A stretch of DNA of 64,000 nucleotides from Chitinilyticum litopenaei DSM 21440 (GCF_000428145.1 NZ_ATZJ01000007.1:62001-126000), one strand, 5' to 3'. Counted from the stretch's first letter, positions 1 to 9,053 are shown. Program-made: numbers and translations. The notes: generated by a model not told the origin, from the sequence alone.

Positions 1-2
1 GG

Positions 3-3000
3 GTGCATGTGCTGTTGCACCCGGTCATGACGGGCATCCGCCAGTCCGATGGCCACATCGCCGGCCAGCTGGATGGCGCAGGCCGCGAAGCCTGGATGCA
101 CTTCGAAGTGGATCGCGTCACTGGCCCGCGTGTCAATGCGCTTGTCGCGGAAATCGAGGCGGCGCTGCAGGCACTGCAGCAAGCCGTGCACGACTGGCCG
201 GACATGCAGGCACTCGTCAAGGAAGAGCAAGCCTGGTATGCGGCCAGTCGCGCCGATGGGCATGCGGAAATCGCGGCATTTCTCGACTGGCTGCTGGCCG
301 ATCATTTCGTGTTCCTTGGCAGCCGCGATTATCACTTCAGCGATGGCGAGCTGCTGATCCGCAGCGAGCATGATCGTGGCATCCTGCGCAGCGACGCGCC
401 CGGAACAGTCTCGCGCGTCTGGCAGCACCTCAGCCCGCCGCTGCGCGCCAGGGCCTTTACCGGCAACATCCTGCTGATCAAGTCGGCGCGCCGCTCGATC
501 ATTCACCGGCCGGCCTATCTCGATCTGGTCATCCTGCGCCGCTTTGCCGACGATGGTAGCCTTACTTCCGAACGGCGCTTTTTTGGCCTGTATGCCGCAA
601 GCGCCTACAACACACCGGCGCGGCATATTCCCGTGCTGCGCCAGAAAATCGAAGCCGTGCTGGCGCGCACGGCAGCCGATCTGGGCGGGCATCGCGGCAA
701 GGCGATGCTCAACATCCTGGACACCTATCCGCGCGACGAGCTCATCGAGATCAGCGAAGATGACCTGGCCCGCATCGCCACCGGCATCCTGGGGCTGCAC
801 GAGCGTCAGCATGTCCGAGCATTTTTCCGGGATGACATCTACCAGCGTTACACCTCGGTGATGGTGTTCGTGCCGCGCGACAATTACAACACCGACATCC
901 GCCAGAAAATGGTCGACATCCTGCGCGAAGATCTGGCGGGCGAGCAGGTCGAATTCAATGTCGCCATGGGTGACGGCCCGCTGGCGCGCATCCAGTTTCG
1001 CGTGCATCGCCGCAGTGGCGAGCAGCCCGCCCAGGACTTCGCCGCGATCGAAGCGCGGATCAGCAAGGCTGCGCAGCGCTGGCAGGATGGGCTGCTGCAC
1101 GCCCTGGTGGCAAGCCATGGCGAGGAGCACGGCAACCAGCTGTTCCAGCGCTACCAGTACGCCTTCAGCGCCGGTTATTGCGCCGAACACCCGCCCGAAC
1201 TCGCAGTGCACGACATTGTGCATGCCGATCGCGCCTGCCGGCTCCAGGCACTGCAGCTGGCCTTGCATCCGGCTGGTCCGCTTGATCACGAACTCTGGCG
1301 CATCAAGCTCTACCACGCCCAGGCAATCACGCTGTCTGCCTGTCTGCCGCTGCTGGAAAACCTCGGCCTGCAAGTGCTGGACGAACGCCCGCATGCCGTC
1401 ACACTGGCTGACGACAGCTCGGCTTGGATCATCGACATCGGCATCCGCCTGCCCATCGGGGCGTCGCTGGAAAATCCTGCGGACCGCGAGCGCATTCTGG
1501 CCGGCTTTGCCGCGATTTTTGCCCGGCAGACCGAAAATGACAGCTTCAACCGGCTGCAATTGCTGGCCGGCATGAACTGGCAGGATGTCCGGCTGCTGCG
1601 TGCCTATTGCCGCTACCTCAAACAGGTCGGGCTCAATCATTCAGCCGACCTGCTGGCCGACACCCTGCTCAAGCACGCCGGCATCGCCCGCCAGCTGGTG
1701 ATGCTGTTTCATCTGCGCCACCAGCCCGACGACCCGCAGGATGCCGTGGCCGATCTGCTGGCCGAGGAAATCGCCCAGGCCTGTGCGGCACTGCCCAGCG
1801 TCGACGACGAGCGCATACTCAGTGGGCTACTCTCGGCCTGCGAGGCCACGGTGCGCAGCAATTTCTTCCAGCAGGCCGCCGATGGCGCACCGAAGCATTA
1901 CCTGTCCTTCAAGATCGCATCGGCACGGGTACAGGGCATGCCGCAGCCGACGCCGCTTTACGAGATTTTCGTGTACGGCGCCGAGTTCGAGGGCATCCAC
2001 CTGCGCGGTGGCAAAGTCGCGCGCGGCGGCTTGCGCTGGTCCGATCGTCGCGAGGATTTCCGCACCGAGGTGCTGGGGCTGGTCAAGGCACAGATGGTGA
2101 AAAACACGGTGATCGTCCCGGTAGGATCGAAAGGCGGCTTCGTACTGAAAAACCCGGCCAGCGATCGCGAACAATGGCTGGCGCAGGGCAAGGCCTGCTA
2201 CCAGGACTTCATCCGCGGCCTGCTGGACCTGACCGACAATCTGCAACAAGGACAAATCCAGCCTCCGCCGCGGGTACGGCGCCGCGATGCGGATGACCCC
2301 TATCTGGTCGTCGCGGCCGACAAGGGCACGGCCAGTTTTTCCGATCTGGCCAATACGGTCAGCCAGGAATACGGCTTCTGGCTGGATGACGCTTTTGCCT
2401 CCGGCGGCTCGGTCGGCTACGACCACAAGAAAATGGGCATCACCGCGCGCGGTGCCTGGGTATCGGTCGAACGGCATTTTCGCGAAATGGGGCTGGATAC
2501 GCGCAGCGAAGCCTTCACCGTGGTCGGCATTGGCGACATGTCGGGTGATGTCTTCGGCAATGGCATGCTGCTCTCGCCCTGCATCCGGCTGCTGGCGGCC
2601 TTTGACCATCGCCACATTTTCCTCGATCCCGACCCGGACCCGGTCGTGGCGCTGGCCGAGCGGCAACGGCTGTTTGCCCTGCCCCGCTCGTCCTGGGAGG
2701 ACTACTCGCCCGAACTGATTTCCGAAGGTGGCGGTGTATATTCCCGTAGCCTAAAGAAGATAAGGCTCAGCCCGCAGATACAGTCAGTCCTATCCATTGC
2801 CGAGGCCGAGCTGGAGCCGGCCGCCCTGATCCAGCGCCTGCTGCGTGCCCCGGTTGACCTGCTGTACAACGGTGGCATCGGCACTTATGTCAAGGCCAGC
2901 CACCAGAGCCATGCCGAGGTGAACGACCGCGCCAATGATGCGGTGCGCATCGACGGGCGCGAGCTGCGCTGCCGCGTCGTTGCTGAAGGCGGCAATCTGG

Positions 3001-4331
3001 GCTTCACCCAGTCCGGACGCATCGAATACGCGCTCGCGGGCGGGCGCATCAATACCGACGCCATCGACAACTCCGCGGGGGTGGACTGCTCCGACCACGA
3101 GGTGAACATCAAGATTCTGCTCGGCGCCATCCTGCGCAACGGCGATCTGACCCTCAAGCAGCGCAACGAGCTGCTGGCGAGCATGACCGACACCGTCGCC
3201 GCGCAGGTACTGGCCGACAATGCCGCGCAAACACTGGCCATCACGCTGGAGCTGGCCCAGGGCATGTCGTTGCTGCCCGTACACCAGCGTCTGATGCAAA
3301 GACTGGAAAGCCAGGGCAAGCTCTCGCGGCGGCTGGAATACCTGCCCTCCGACAGCGTGCTGCAAGAACGCCAGGCCAGCGGCCAGTCCCTGACGCGCCC
3401 CGAGCTCGCCGTACTGCTGGCCTACGCCAAGATCGTGCTCAACCAGGCCTTGCTCGCCAGCACCCTGCCCGATGAGCCCAGACAGGTGGGCAATTTGCTG
3501 CACTATTTTCCTGCTGCACTGGTCGCGCGCTACGAAACGGACATCCTGGCGCATCCCTTGCGGCGCGAAATCATCGCCACGATACTCACCAACCGCATCG
3601 TCAACAATTACGGCCTGACCTGCGTTTTCCGCCTGACCGAAGAAACCGAGAGCCCCGACGAGCGCGTGATCGCCGCGCTCCTGCAGGCCGAAGCGCTGCT
3701 GGGCAGTACCGGCCTGATCACCGCGCTGGAAGCGCAGGAGACGCCGCTGCCCAGCGACGAGCGGGTGGCCCTGCTGCTGGCCATCCGCCGGCATACCGAA
3801 CGGCTGGCACGCTGGCTGCTGCAGCATCCGGGACTCTGCGCCGACACACTGGCGCGCTGGCCGCAACTGCAGTCTGCGCTACTGGAAAGCCACGGCGTAT
3901 CGGCCGCAGCCAGTGCCGGCTGGCTGGTGCGCACGCTGTTGCCGCACTCACTGGGTCTGATGGAGTTGCTGCAGCGGCTGCCTGCCGGGATCGACCCCGC
4001 ACAGCTGCCCGCCTTGCTGGCCGACTATCTGGCGCTGCATCGCCGGCTCGGGCTGGACTGGCTGTCGGCCACCATCGAAGGGCTGCCGCGCGGCAATCGC
4101 TGGCAGACCCTGGCGCGGCTGGCCGCGCGCGATGAACTCAACCGCATTCTGGCCGAACTCACGCTGGCCGTGGGCGCCGCCGGAGCCGGTCGGGCAGAAG
4201 ACTGGCTGGCCGGACAGGCAGAGGCGCTGACGCGCATTGATCGTCTCTTTGCCGGGCTGCAACAGGAGCAAGCCGACCTCGCCATGATCACGGCAGCCCT
4301 GCGCGAACTGCGGGCAAGGCTGCTGGCCTGA
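3..4331 (+). CDS. gdhB: NAD-specific glutamate dehydrogenase, large type (5' partial)
   Basis: Oxidises L-glutamate to 2-oxoglutarate and ammonia with NAD+ in the cytoplasm; this is the very large bacterial GDH class (about 1600 residues, also called GDH-180). The 1442 visible residues read open from the window edge, so roughly the first 150 residues, including part of the N-terminal ACT-like region, lie upstream. The catalytic core is clear: a substrate-site block GGLRWSDRREDFRTEVLGL near residue 680, the segment KNTVIVPVGSKGGFVLK just after it, a nucleotide-binding region around VVGIGDMSGDVFGNGML, and RVVAEGGNLGFTQ further on. The helical C-terminal domain is complete to the TGA stop. It stands alone, 70 bases before prfB, with a separate promoter between them. 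Family assignment is secure; the symbol follows common usage for this class. Confidence 0.95.
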   Translation: MHVLLHPVMTGIRQSDGHIAGQLDGAGREAWMHFEVDRVTGPRVNALVAEIEAALQALQQAVHDWPDMQALVKEEQAWYAASRADGHAEIAAFLDWLLADHFVFLGSRDYHFSDGELLIRSEHDRGILRSDAPGTVSRVWQHLSPPLRARAFTGNILLIKSARRSIIHRPAYLDLVILRRFADDGSLTSERRFFGLYAASAYNTPARHIPVLRQKIEAVLARTAADLGGHRGKAMLNILDTYPRDELIEISEDDLARIATGILGLHERQHVRAFFRDDIYQRYTSVMVFVPRDNYNTDIRQKMVDILREDLAGEQVEFNVAMGDGPLARIQFRVHRRSGEQPAQDFAAIEARISKAAQRWQDGLLHALVASHGEEHGNQLFQRYQYAFSAGYCAEHPPELAVHDIVHADRACRLQALQLALHPAGPLDHELWRIKLYHAQAITLSACLPLLENLGLQVLDERPHAVTLADDSSAWIIDIGIRLPIGASLENPADRERILAGFAAIFARQTENDSFNRLQLLAGMNWQDVRLLRAYCRYLKQVGLNHSADLLADTLLKHAGIARQLVMLFHLRHQPDDPQDAVADLLAEEIAQACAALPSVDDERILSGLLSACEATVRSNFFQQAADGAPKHYLSFKIASARVQGMPQPTPLYEIFVYGAEFEGIHLRGGKVARGGLRWSDRREDFRTEVLGLVKAQMVKNTVIVPVGSKGGFVLKNPASDREQWLAQGKACYQDFIRGLLDLTDNLQQGQIQPPPRVRRRDADDPYLVVAADKGTASFSDLANTVSQEYGFWLDDAFASGGSVGYDHKKMGITARGAWVSVERHFREMGLDTRSEAFTVVGIGDMSGDVFGNGMLLSPCIRLLAAFDHRHIFLDPDPDPVVALAERQRLFALPRSSWEDYSPELISEGGGVYSRSLKKIRLSPQIQSVLSIAEAELEPAALIQRLLRAPVDLLYNGGIGTYVKASHQSHAEVNDRANDAVRIDGRELRCRVVAEGGNLGFTQSGRIEYALAGGRINTDAIDNSAGVDCSDHEVNIKILLGAILRNGDLTLKQRNELLASMTDTVAAQVLADNAAQTLAITLELAQGMSLLPVHQRLMQRLESQGKLSRRLEYLPSDSVLQERQASGQSLTRPELAVLLAYAKIVLNQALLASTLPDEPRQVGNLLHYFPAALVARYETDILAHPLRREIIATILTNRIVNNYGLTCVFRLTEETESPDERVIAALLQAEALLGSTGLITALEAQETPLPSDERVALLLAIRRHTERLARWLLQHPGLCADTLARWPQLQSALLESHGVSAAASAGWLVRTLLPHSLGLMELLQRLPAGIDPAQLPALLADYLALHRRLGLDWLSATIEGLPRGNRWQTLARLAARDELNRILAELTLAVGAAGAGRAEDWLAGQAEALTRIDRLFAGLQQEQADLAMITAALRELRARLLA

Positions 4332-4361
4332 CAAGGGGCAGCCAGCGCGCCGGGAGGCTGG

Positions 4362-4367
4362 TATAAT
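4362..4367 (+). promoter_or_regulatory. -10 element upstream of prfB
   Basis: A perfect TATAAT lies 34 bases before the prfB start codon, in the short gap after the glutamate dehydrogenase gene. No convincing -35 hexamer is seen at 16-18 bases upstream, so the assignment rests on the -10 and its position. Confidence 0.5.
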
Positions 4368-4401
4368 CGGCGGTTTTGCAAGATAAAACGGACTGAACTG
4401 C

Positions 4402-5505
4402 ATGGAAGCGGAACAGCTCAATCAGATCGCCAACCGGTTTGATGATCTCGGCCAGCGCGCCGATGAATTGAAGCGTTATCTGGATTACCCGGCCAAGGTC
4501 GACCGCCTCGAAGAAGTGGTGCGCCTGATCGAAGACCCGGAACTCTGGAACGACCAGAAAAAAGCCCAGGAAATCGGCCGCGAGAAAAAAGCGCTCGAAG
4601 ATGTGGTCGTGGTGCTTGACGATGTCAGCAATGGCGTGCGGGATGGCCGCGAGCTGTTCGACATGGCGCGTGCCGAAGACGATTTCGACACCATCGCCGC
4701 GATCGAGGAAGACCTGGTCGCGCTCGAAGAGCGCATCGCCAAGCTCGAATTCCGCCGCATGTTCAACAATCCGATGGATCCAAGCCCCTGCTTCATCGAC
4801 ATTCAGTCGGGCGCCGGCGGCACCGAAGCCCAGGACTGGGCCGGCATGCTGCTGCGCATGTACGTACGCTATGGTGAGCGCAAGGGTTTTGACGTTGAAG
4901 TGCTGGAAGAATCCGCCGGTGAAGTCGCCGGCATCACCAGCGCGACGATCAAGCTCTCCGGTGACTACGCCTTCGGCTTTTTGCGCACCGAGACCGGCGT
5001 GCACCGCCTGGTGCGCGTGTCGCCGTTTGACTCCAACGCGCGCCGCCATACCTCGTTCTGCTCGGTGTTCGTCTACCCGGAAGTCGACGACAGCATCGAA
5101 ATCGAGATCAATCCGGCCGATGTACGCACCGACACCTTCCGCGCCTCCGGCGCCGGCGGCCAGCACATCAACAAGACCGACTCGGCCGTGCGCCTGACGC
5201 ACATCCCGACCAATACCGTCGTGCAGTGCCAGAACGACCGTTCCCAGCACAAGAACCGCGACGAAGCCTGGAAAATGCTGCGCGCCAAGCTCTACGAGCT
5301 GGAGCTGAGGAAGCGCATGGAAGCGCAGCAATCGCTCGAAGCCGGGAAGTCGGATATTGGCTGGGGTCACCAGATCCGCTCCTACGTTTTCGACCAGAGC
5401 CGCATCAAGGATCTGCGCACCGGTTATGAAGTGGGCAACCTCAAGGGCGTCATGGACGGCGATCTGGACGGCTTCATCGAGGCCAGCCTGAAACAGGGCG
5501 TTTAA
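4402..5505 (+). CDS. prfB: peptide chain release factor 2 (no programmed frameshift)
   Basis: RF2 recognises UGA and UAA stop codons and triggers peptide release on the ribosome. The 367-residue product is full length and carries the class I hallmarks: the GGQ peptidyl-hydrolysis motif in RASGAGGQHINKTDSAVR and the stop-recognition loop with SPFDS (SPF class). In many bacteria prfB needs a +1 frameshift at an in-frame UGA near codon 26 (CUU UGA C). Here the corresponding segment reads KRYLDYPAK from TAT CTG GAT TAC, one continuous frame, and no strong Shine-Dalgarno-like sequence precedes it, so autoregulation by frameshifting is absent. The gene is followed by lysS in the same direction, separated by two inverted repeats. 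Confidence 0.97.
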   Translation: MEAEQLNQIANRFDDLGQRADELKRYLDYPAKVDRLEEVVRLIEDPELWNDQKKAQEIGREKKALEDVVVVLDDVSNGVRDGRELFDMARAEDDFDTIAAIEEDLVALEERIAKLEFRRMFNNPMDPSPCFIDIQSGAGGTEAQDWAGMLLRMYVRYGERKGFDVEVLEESAGEVAGITSATIKLSGDYAFGFLRTETGVHRLVRVSPFDSNARRHTSFCSVFVYPEVDDSIEIEINPADVRTDTFRASGAGGQHINKTDSAVRLTHIPTNTVVQCQNDRSQHKNRDEAWKMLRAKLYELELRKRMEAQQSLEAGKSDIGWGHQIRSYVFDQSRIKDLRTGYEVGNLKGVMDGDLDGFIEASLKQGV

Positions 5506-5517
5506 ATGTGTGCATTG

Positions 5518-5610
5518 CGTAGGAGGGGTTAAGCGCAGCGATACCCATCACTACCGCAAACTGGATCAAACCTTGATGGGTATCGGTCTACGACCTCAAC
5601 CCATCCTACG
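5518..5610. repeat. imperfect inverted repeat between prfB and lysS
   Basis: The outer arms CGTAGGAGGGGTT and AACCCATCCTACG and the inner arms CGATACCCATCA (5539-5550) and TGATGGGTATCG (5574-5585) are mirror images, giving an extended hairpin with a loop of about 23 bases. It resembles a widespread class of intergenic palindromes whose ends read GTAGGATGGGTT. No gene lies in it. It could also act as an RNA hairpin at the 3' end of prfB, though no T-run follows. Confidence 0.6.
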
Positions 5611-5627
5611 AATTCGGGGCAGATGCC

Positions 5628-5678
5628 TGGGTATCTGCCTGTAACCTCCATAAATAAAGAATCGCAGGCAGATACCCA
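5628..5678 (+). promoter_or_regulatory. 14-bp perfect hairpin covering the lysS start region
   Basis: TGGGTATCTGCCTG (5628-5641) is the exact reverse complement of CAGGCAGATACCCA (5665-5678), with a 23-base AT-rich loop. The 3' arm includes the only plausible ribosome-binding bases and ends on the A of the lysS ATG. In mRNA it would hide the translation start. It may be a member of the REP-like family seen elsewhere in the window, captured as a leader. Confidence 0.6.
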
Positions 5679-7180
5679 TGTCCGACGAACAAATCATCCA
5701 GCAAGACGAAAACCAGATCATCGCCGAGCGCCGTGCCAAACTGGCCGCGATCCGCGAGAAAGGCGTCGCCTTCCCCAATGACTTCAAGCGCGAGCACCTG
5801 TCCGCCGACCTGCACGCCAAATACGGCGAAGTCGAGAAGGAAGAACTGGAAGCCAAGGCCATTGTCGTCAGCGTTGCCGGCCGCATGATGCTCAAGCGCG
5901 TGATGGGCAAGGCCAGCTTTGCCACCGTGCAGGACGGGGCTGGCCGCATCCAGTTCTACGTCAGCCGCGACTCGGTCGGCGAGGATGTCTACGCCAGCTT
6001 CAAGACCTGGGACATGGGCGACATCATCGCCGCCCGCGGCACGCTGATGAAAACCAAGACCGGCGAACTCTCGGTGCAAGTTACCGAATTGCGCCTCCTG
6101 ACCAAGTCGCTGCGCCCGCTGCCGGAAAAATTCCACGGCCTGACCGACCAGGAAACCAAGTACCGTCAGCGCTACGTCGACCTGATCACCAACGAGCAGT
6201 CGCGCAACACCTTCATCAAACGCAGCAAGATCGTGCAGCGCCTGCGCGAATACATGGTGAACGAAGGTTATCTGGAAGTTGAAACCCCGATGATGCACCC
6301 GATTCCGGGCGGCGCATCGGCCAAGCCGTTCGCCACGCACCACAATGCGCTCGACATGCCGCTCTACCTGCGCATTGCGCCCGAGCTGTACCTGAAGCGT
6401 CTGGTGGTCGGCGGTCTGGAGCGCGTGTTCGAAGTGAACCGCAACTTCCGCAACGAAGGCATGAGCACCCGCCACAATCCGGAATTCACCATGGTTGAAT
6501 TCTATGAGGCGTATGCCGACTACCAGCGCATGATGGAAATGACCGAAGGCATCATCCGCGCCTGCGCGATCGAAGCCACCGGCCACGCCGTCGTCGAATA
6601 CCAGGGCAAGCAGGTCGACCTGTCCAAGCCCTTCGCCCGCTTCACCATTGCCGGCGCAATCAAGCACTACAACCCGGAATACACCGACGAACAGCTGCAT
6701 GATCGCGCCTTCCTGAAGGCCGAAATTGCGCGCCTGGGCGGAAAGCCCGTTCTTACTGATGGCATTGGCGGCCTGCAACTGAGCCTGTTTGAAGAGAATA
6801 CTGAGGGCAAGCTGTGGGAGCCGACCTTCATCGTCGATTATCCGGCCGAAGTGTCGCCGCTGGCGCGCGCATCTGACACGCAAGCCGGCATCACCGAGCG
6901 TTTCGAGCTGTTCATCGTCGGCCGCGAGCATGCCAATGGCTATTCCGAGTTGAACGATCCGGAAGACCAGGCCGCCCGCTTCCAGGCACAGGTTGACCTG
7001 AAAGAAGCCGGCGACGATGAAGCCATGCACTTTGACGCCGACTACATCCGGGCGCTTGAGCACGGCCTCGCGCCGACCGGTGGTTGCGGCATCGGTATTG
7101 ATCGATTGGTCATGCTGCTGACCGACGCGCCGAGCATCCGCGACGTCATCCTCTTCCCGCAAATGCGCAGAGAGGATTAA
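5678..7180 (+). CDS. lysS: lysyl-tRNA synthetase, class II
   Basis: Charges tRNA-Lys with lysine in the cytoplasm. The 500-residue protein has the usual architecture: N-terminal OB-fold anticodon-binding domain (about residues 60-145) and the class II catalytic core with motif 2 (FRNEGMSTRHNPEFTMVEFYEAY) and motif 3 (GGCGIGIDRLVMLLTD). Start codon ATG follows a strong hairpin and no clear Shine-Dalgarno is exposed. The last codons, after CTC TTC CCG CAA ATG CGC, are AGA GAG GAT TAA. They encode RRED and come from the integrated element: the native 3' end (CGC GAA GAC TGA, same residues) now lies at 19373-19384. Protein function is therefore preserved, with a new 3' UTR and terminator. Confidence 0.97.
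   Translation: MSDEQIIQQDENQIIAERRAKLAAIREKGVAFPNDFKREHLSADLHAKYGEVEKEELEAKAIVVSVAGRMMLKRVMGKASFATVQDGAGRIQFYVSRDSVGEDVYASFKTWDMGDIIAARGTLMKTKTGELSVQVTELRLLTKSLRPLPEKFHGLTDQETKYRQRYVDLITNEQSRNTFIKRSKIVQRLREYMVNEGYLEVETPMMHPIPGGASAKPFATHHNALDMPLYLRIAPELYLKRLVVGGLERVFEVNRNFRNEGMSTRHNPEFTMVEFYEAYADYQRMMEMTEGIIRACAIEATGHAVVEYQGKQVDLSKPFARFTIAGAIKHYNPEYTDEQLHDRAFLKAEIARLGGKPVLTDGIGGLQLSLFEENTEGKLWEPTFIVDYPAEVSPLARASDTQAGITERFELFIVGREHANGYSELNDPEDQAARFQAQVDLKEAGDDEAMHFDADYIRALEHGLAPTGGCGIGIDRLVMLLTDAPSIRDVILFPQMRRED
7149..7168 (+). other. attL core (20-bp direct repeat inside lysS)
   Basis: TCCTCTTCCCGCAAATGCGC is identical to 19353-19372. In lysS frame it encodes the end of VILFPQMR. To its right the element supplies AGA GAG GAT TAA, restoring the RRED C-terminus with synonymous codons. 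Confidence 0.92.
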
Positions 7181-7206
7181 CCAACCTCTTTCGCCAAGGC
7201 CCGCGA

Positions 7207-7243
7207 AACCCGCATGAAACTTAGGTTTGTGCGGGTTTTTTCT
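7207..7243 (+). terminator. intrinsic terminator for lysS supplied by the element
   Basis: AACCCGCA (7207-7214) pairs with TGCGGGTT (7230-7237) and is followed by a T-rich run. It sits 27 bases after the restored lysS stop, within the element, and so replaces the native terminator displaced to 19437-19460. Confidence 0.85.
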
Positions 7244-7277
7244 TGCGCTGAGTTCCGCTGTCTTTCAGCAAAAGCCG

Positions 7278-7337
7278 GGTATCTTTGGGGGTATATTTAG
7301 GGGTATATTTCGCTTGTTTTCATCAGCAGATACCCCC
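7278..7337. promoter_or_regulatory. candidate integrase arm-binding repeats, left side
   Basis: GGGGGTAT occurs at 7287-7294, GGGGTATA at 7300-7307, GGGTAT at 7278-7283, and the inverse ATACCCCC at 7330-7337. All lie just upstream of the integrase gene and about 120-170 bases from attL. Similar words recur near the right end (18827, 19236, 19279, 19291), as expected for arm-type sites of a tyrosine recombinase. Confidence 0.5.
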
Positions 7338-7348
7338 AGCGAGGTTTT

Positions 7349-8623
7349 GTGGCTCTGACCAAATTGCAGGCAGACAATGCCAGGCCAAGAGAGGACGGCA
7401 AGCCGTTAAAGCTGTCGGATGCCTTGGGGCTGACCCTGTGGGTAATGCCTACAGGGGCGAAATACTGGCGCTGGAAGTACCGCTGGGGCGGCAAAGAAAA
7501 ATCGCTAGCCCTTGGCGTGTACCCCGAGGTGTCGCTCAAAGAGGCTCGCCAAAGGCGAGACGCCGCCCGCCTGCAATTGGCGCAAGGTGATGACCCCAGC
7601 GCCGCCCGCAAGGCGGAAAAACTCGCTCGTCAGATGGCCGCACGCGACAGTTTCGAGGTTGTGGCCAGAGAATGGCACCGGGTTGAAGCCGCGCAATGGG
7701 CTCCCGGCCATGCGCGTGCAGTTTTGCGCACGCTGGAAATTCATCTTTTCCCGGCCATTGGCGCGCGTCCTGTTCGCGCGGTGACATCGGCGGAACTGCT
7801 GACCTTGTTGCGGCGCATTGAGCAGACTGGCAAGCGGGATACCGCCAAGCGTCTGCGTGAACGCTGCTCGGCTATTTTTGCACTGGCGATTGCGTCCGGC
7901 CTGGCCGAATCCGACCCTGCCGCGCCTTTGGTGCGGGCTCTGCAGGCGCCAGTCAGCAAACCACGTGCGGCACTGTCACGCGAGCAGTTGCCAGCGTTTC
8001 TGCAGCAACTGTTTTCCACCGAGGATTGCGCACTGCAGACGCGCTATCTGATCCAGGTGGTGATGATCTGCTTTACCCGCATTGGCGAAACCGTGATGGC
8101 TGAATGGGCGCATATCGATTTCGACAAGGCGGAATGGACAATCCCGCCGGAAAACCGCAAGCTGAAACACAAGCTGAAAGCGGCGGGAAGTCCGCATGTA
8201 GTGCCACTGCCCAGGCAGGTTCTGGAGATTTTCACCAAGCTGCAGAAATTCCAGCAGGACGGCAACCCCTATGTATTCCCGGCCATGGCCCGCAAGAAGA
8301 GCAGGCACATGAGCGCCACGACACCGCTTAAGACCTTCGAGCGCATGGGTTATGCCGGGAAGGACAAAAGCAATGGCCACATTGTCACGCATGGTTTCAG
8401 GGCCACAGCTTCCACCATTCTGAACGAGGCGGGTTTCAATCCGGATGCGGTGGAGCGCCAGCTGTCACATGGCGAGCCCAACCAGGTTCGCGCCGCCTAC
8501 AACCGCGCCTACTACATGCCGGAGCGCTTGGCGATGCTGCAATGCTGGGCCGATTACCTCGACAGGGTACTAGAGGAAGGTACTGCTTTGCCCTTGTTGG
8601 CACCGGCCAGAGTTATCCCCTGA
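7349..8623 (+). CDS. int: tyrosine recombinase/integrase, P4 type
   Basis: Catalyses site-specific integration and excision of the element at lysS. The 424-residue protein starts at GTG with AGCGAGG eight bases upstream. It has the N-terminal DUF4102-type arm-binding domain (LTKLQADNARP, then WRWKYRWGGKEKSLALGVYP, residues 1-90), a SAM-like core-binding domain (about 100-190), and the catalytic domain with Arg in FTRIGE (about 243), the HxxR box in HGFRATAST (about 347-350), His in LSHG and the nucleophile Tyr in AAYNRA (about 385). All catalytic residues are present. It reads away from attL, and its flanking GGGGTAT repeats are probably its arm sites. Target specificity for a protein-coding gene rather than a tRNA gene is shown by the att repeats. 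Confidence 0.95.
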   Translation: MALTKLQADNARPREDGKPLKLSDALGLTLWVMPTGAKYWRWKYRWGGKEKSLALGVYPEVSLKEARQRRDAARLQLAQGDDPSAARKAEKLARQMAARDSFEVVAREWHRVEAAQWAPGHARAVLRTLEIHLFPAIGARPVRAVTSAELLTLLRRIEQTGKRDTAKRLRERCSAIFALAIASGLAESDPAAPLVRALQAPVSKPRAALSREQLPAFLQQLFSTEDCALQTRYLIQVVMICFTRIGETVMAEWAHIDFDKAEWTIPPENRKLKHKLKAAGSPHVVPLPRQVLEIFTKLQKFQQDGNPYVFPAMARKKSRHMSATTPLKTFERMGYAGKDKSNGHIVTHGFRATASTILNEAGFNPDAVERQLSHGEPNQVRAAYNRAYYMPERLAMLQCWADYLDRVLEEGTALPLLAPARVIP

Positions 8624-8705
8624 TTCTGTGGATAAGGGGGCTGACTGAGCGGCAAATCTTTTGCCAATCAGGCAATCTGCTGGCCTGCCAAAGAATTACG
8701 CAGAC

Positions 8706-9053
8706 TCAAGCCCGTTGGTATTTCATGCGGTAGCAGCCAGGGCAGATGTAGCCGGTATTGCGTTTCACCCTCATGGCCCGGTCGTCGTACAGCTCCACCA
8801 TGTCAAAGTCCTTGACGTTGGTGATGGCCAACTCGCCCAAGCCTTGCGCCGACAACCAGGCCCGCACGTGCTGCACCTGGTTTGGATCAGAGGCGCGGGC
8901 TGTGAAAATTCGTACCTCCCTGCCGGCAGCGATCAACTCCCTTACCCGGTCAAGCATCGGCTTGATCGGCTCCCCGATGCAGCCATCCATGTAGCCGTGA
9001 TGCGTGGCCAATGTGCCGTCCAGGTCAACGCCAGTCCATTTACCCATCTTCAT
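8706..9053 (-). CDS. small HAD-like phosphatase-fold protein (copy 1)
   Basis: A 115-residue protein starting at the ATG preceded by GGAGGAT (9054-9060); an upstream extension in the same frame lacks support. It opens with KWTGVDLDGTLA, matching HAD motif I (DxDGT), then EVRIFTARASD (threonine of motif II) and ITNVKDFDMVELYDDRAMR, a motif III/IV-like region with lysine and aspartates. It ends with a CPGC pair. Substrate is unknown; such short HAD-like proteins occur in phages and islands. A paralogue with the same layout lies at 11016-11471 on the other strand. It is the only minus-strand gene in the left half of the element, and its start faces the cos-like region. Confidence 0.75.
   Translation of the reverse strand: MKMGKWTGVDLDGTLATHHGYMDGCIGEPIKPMLDRVRELIAAGREVRIFTARASDPNQVQHVRAWLSAQGLGELAITNVKDFDMVELYDDRAMRVKRNTGYICPGCYRMKYQRA

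Noticed and set aside
4402..4480. Programmed frameshift in prfB
   Set aside because: No in-frame UGA and no upstream Shine-Dalgarno-like stimulator; RF2 reads in one frame.
5606..7162. 518-codon open frame antisense to lysS
   Set aside because: It is the complement of a fully conserved lysS; high GC makes long antisense frames common.
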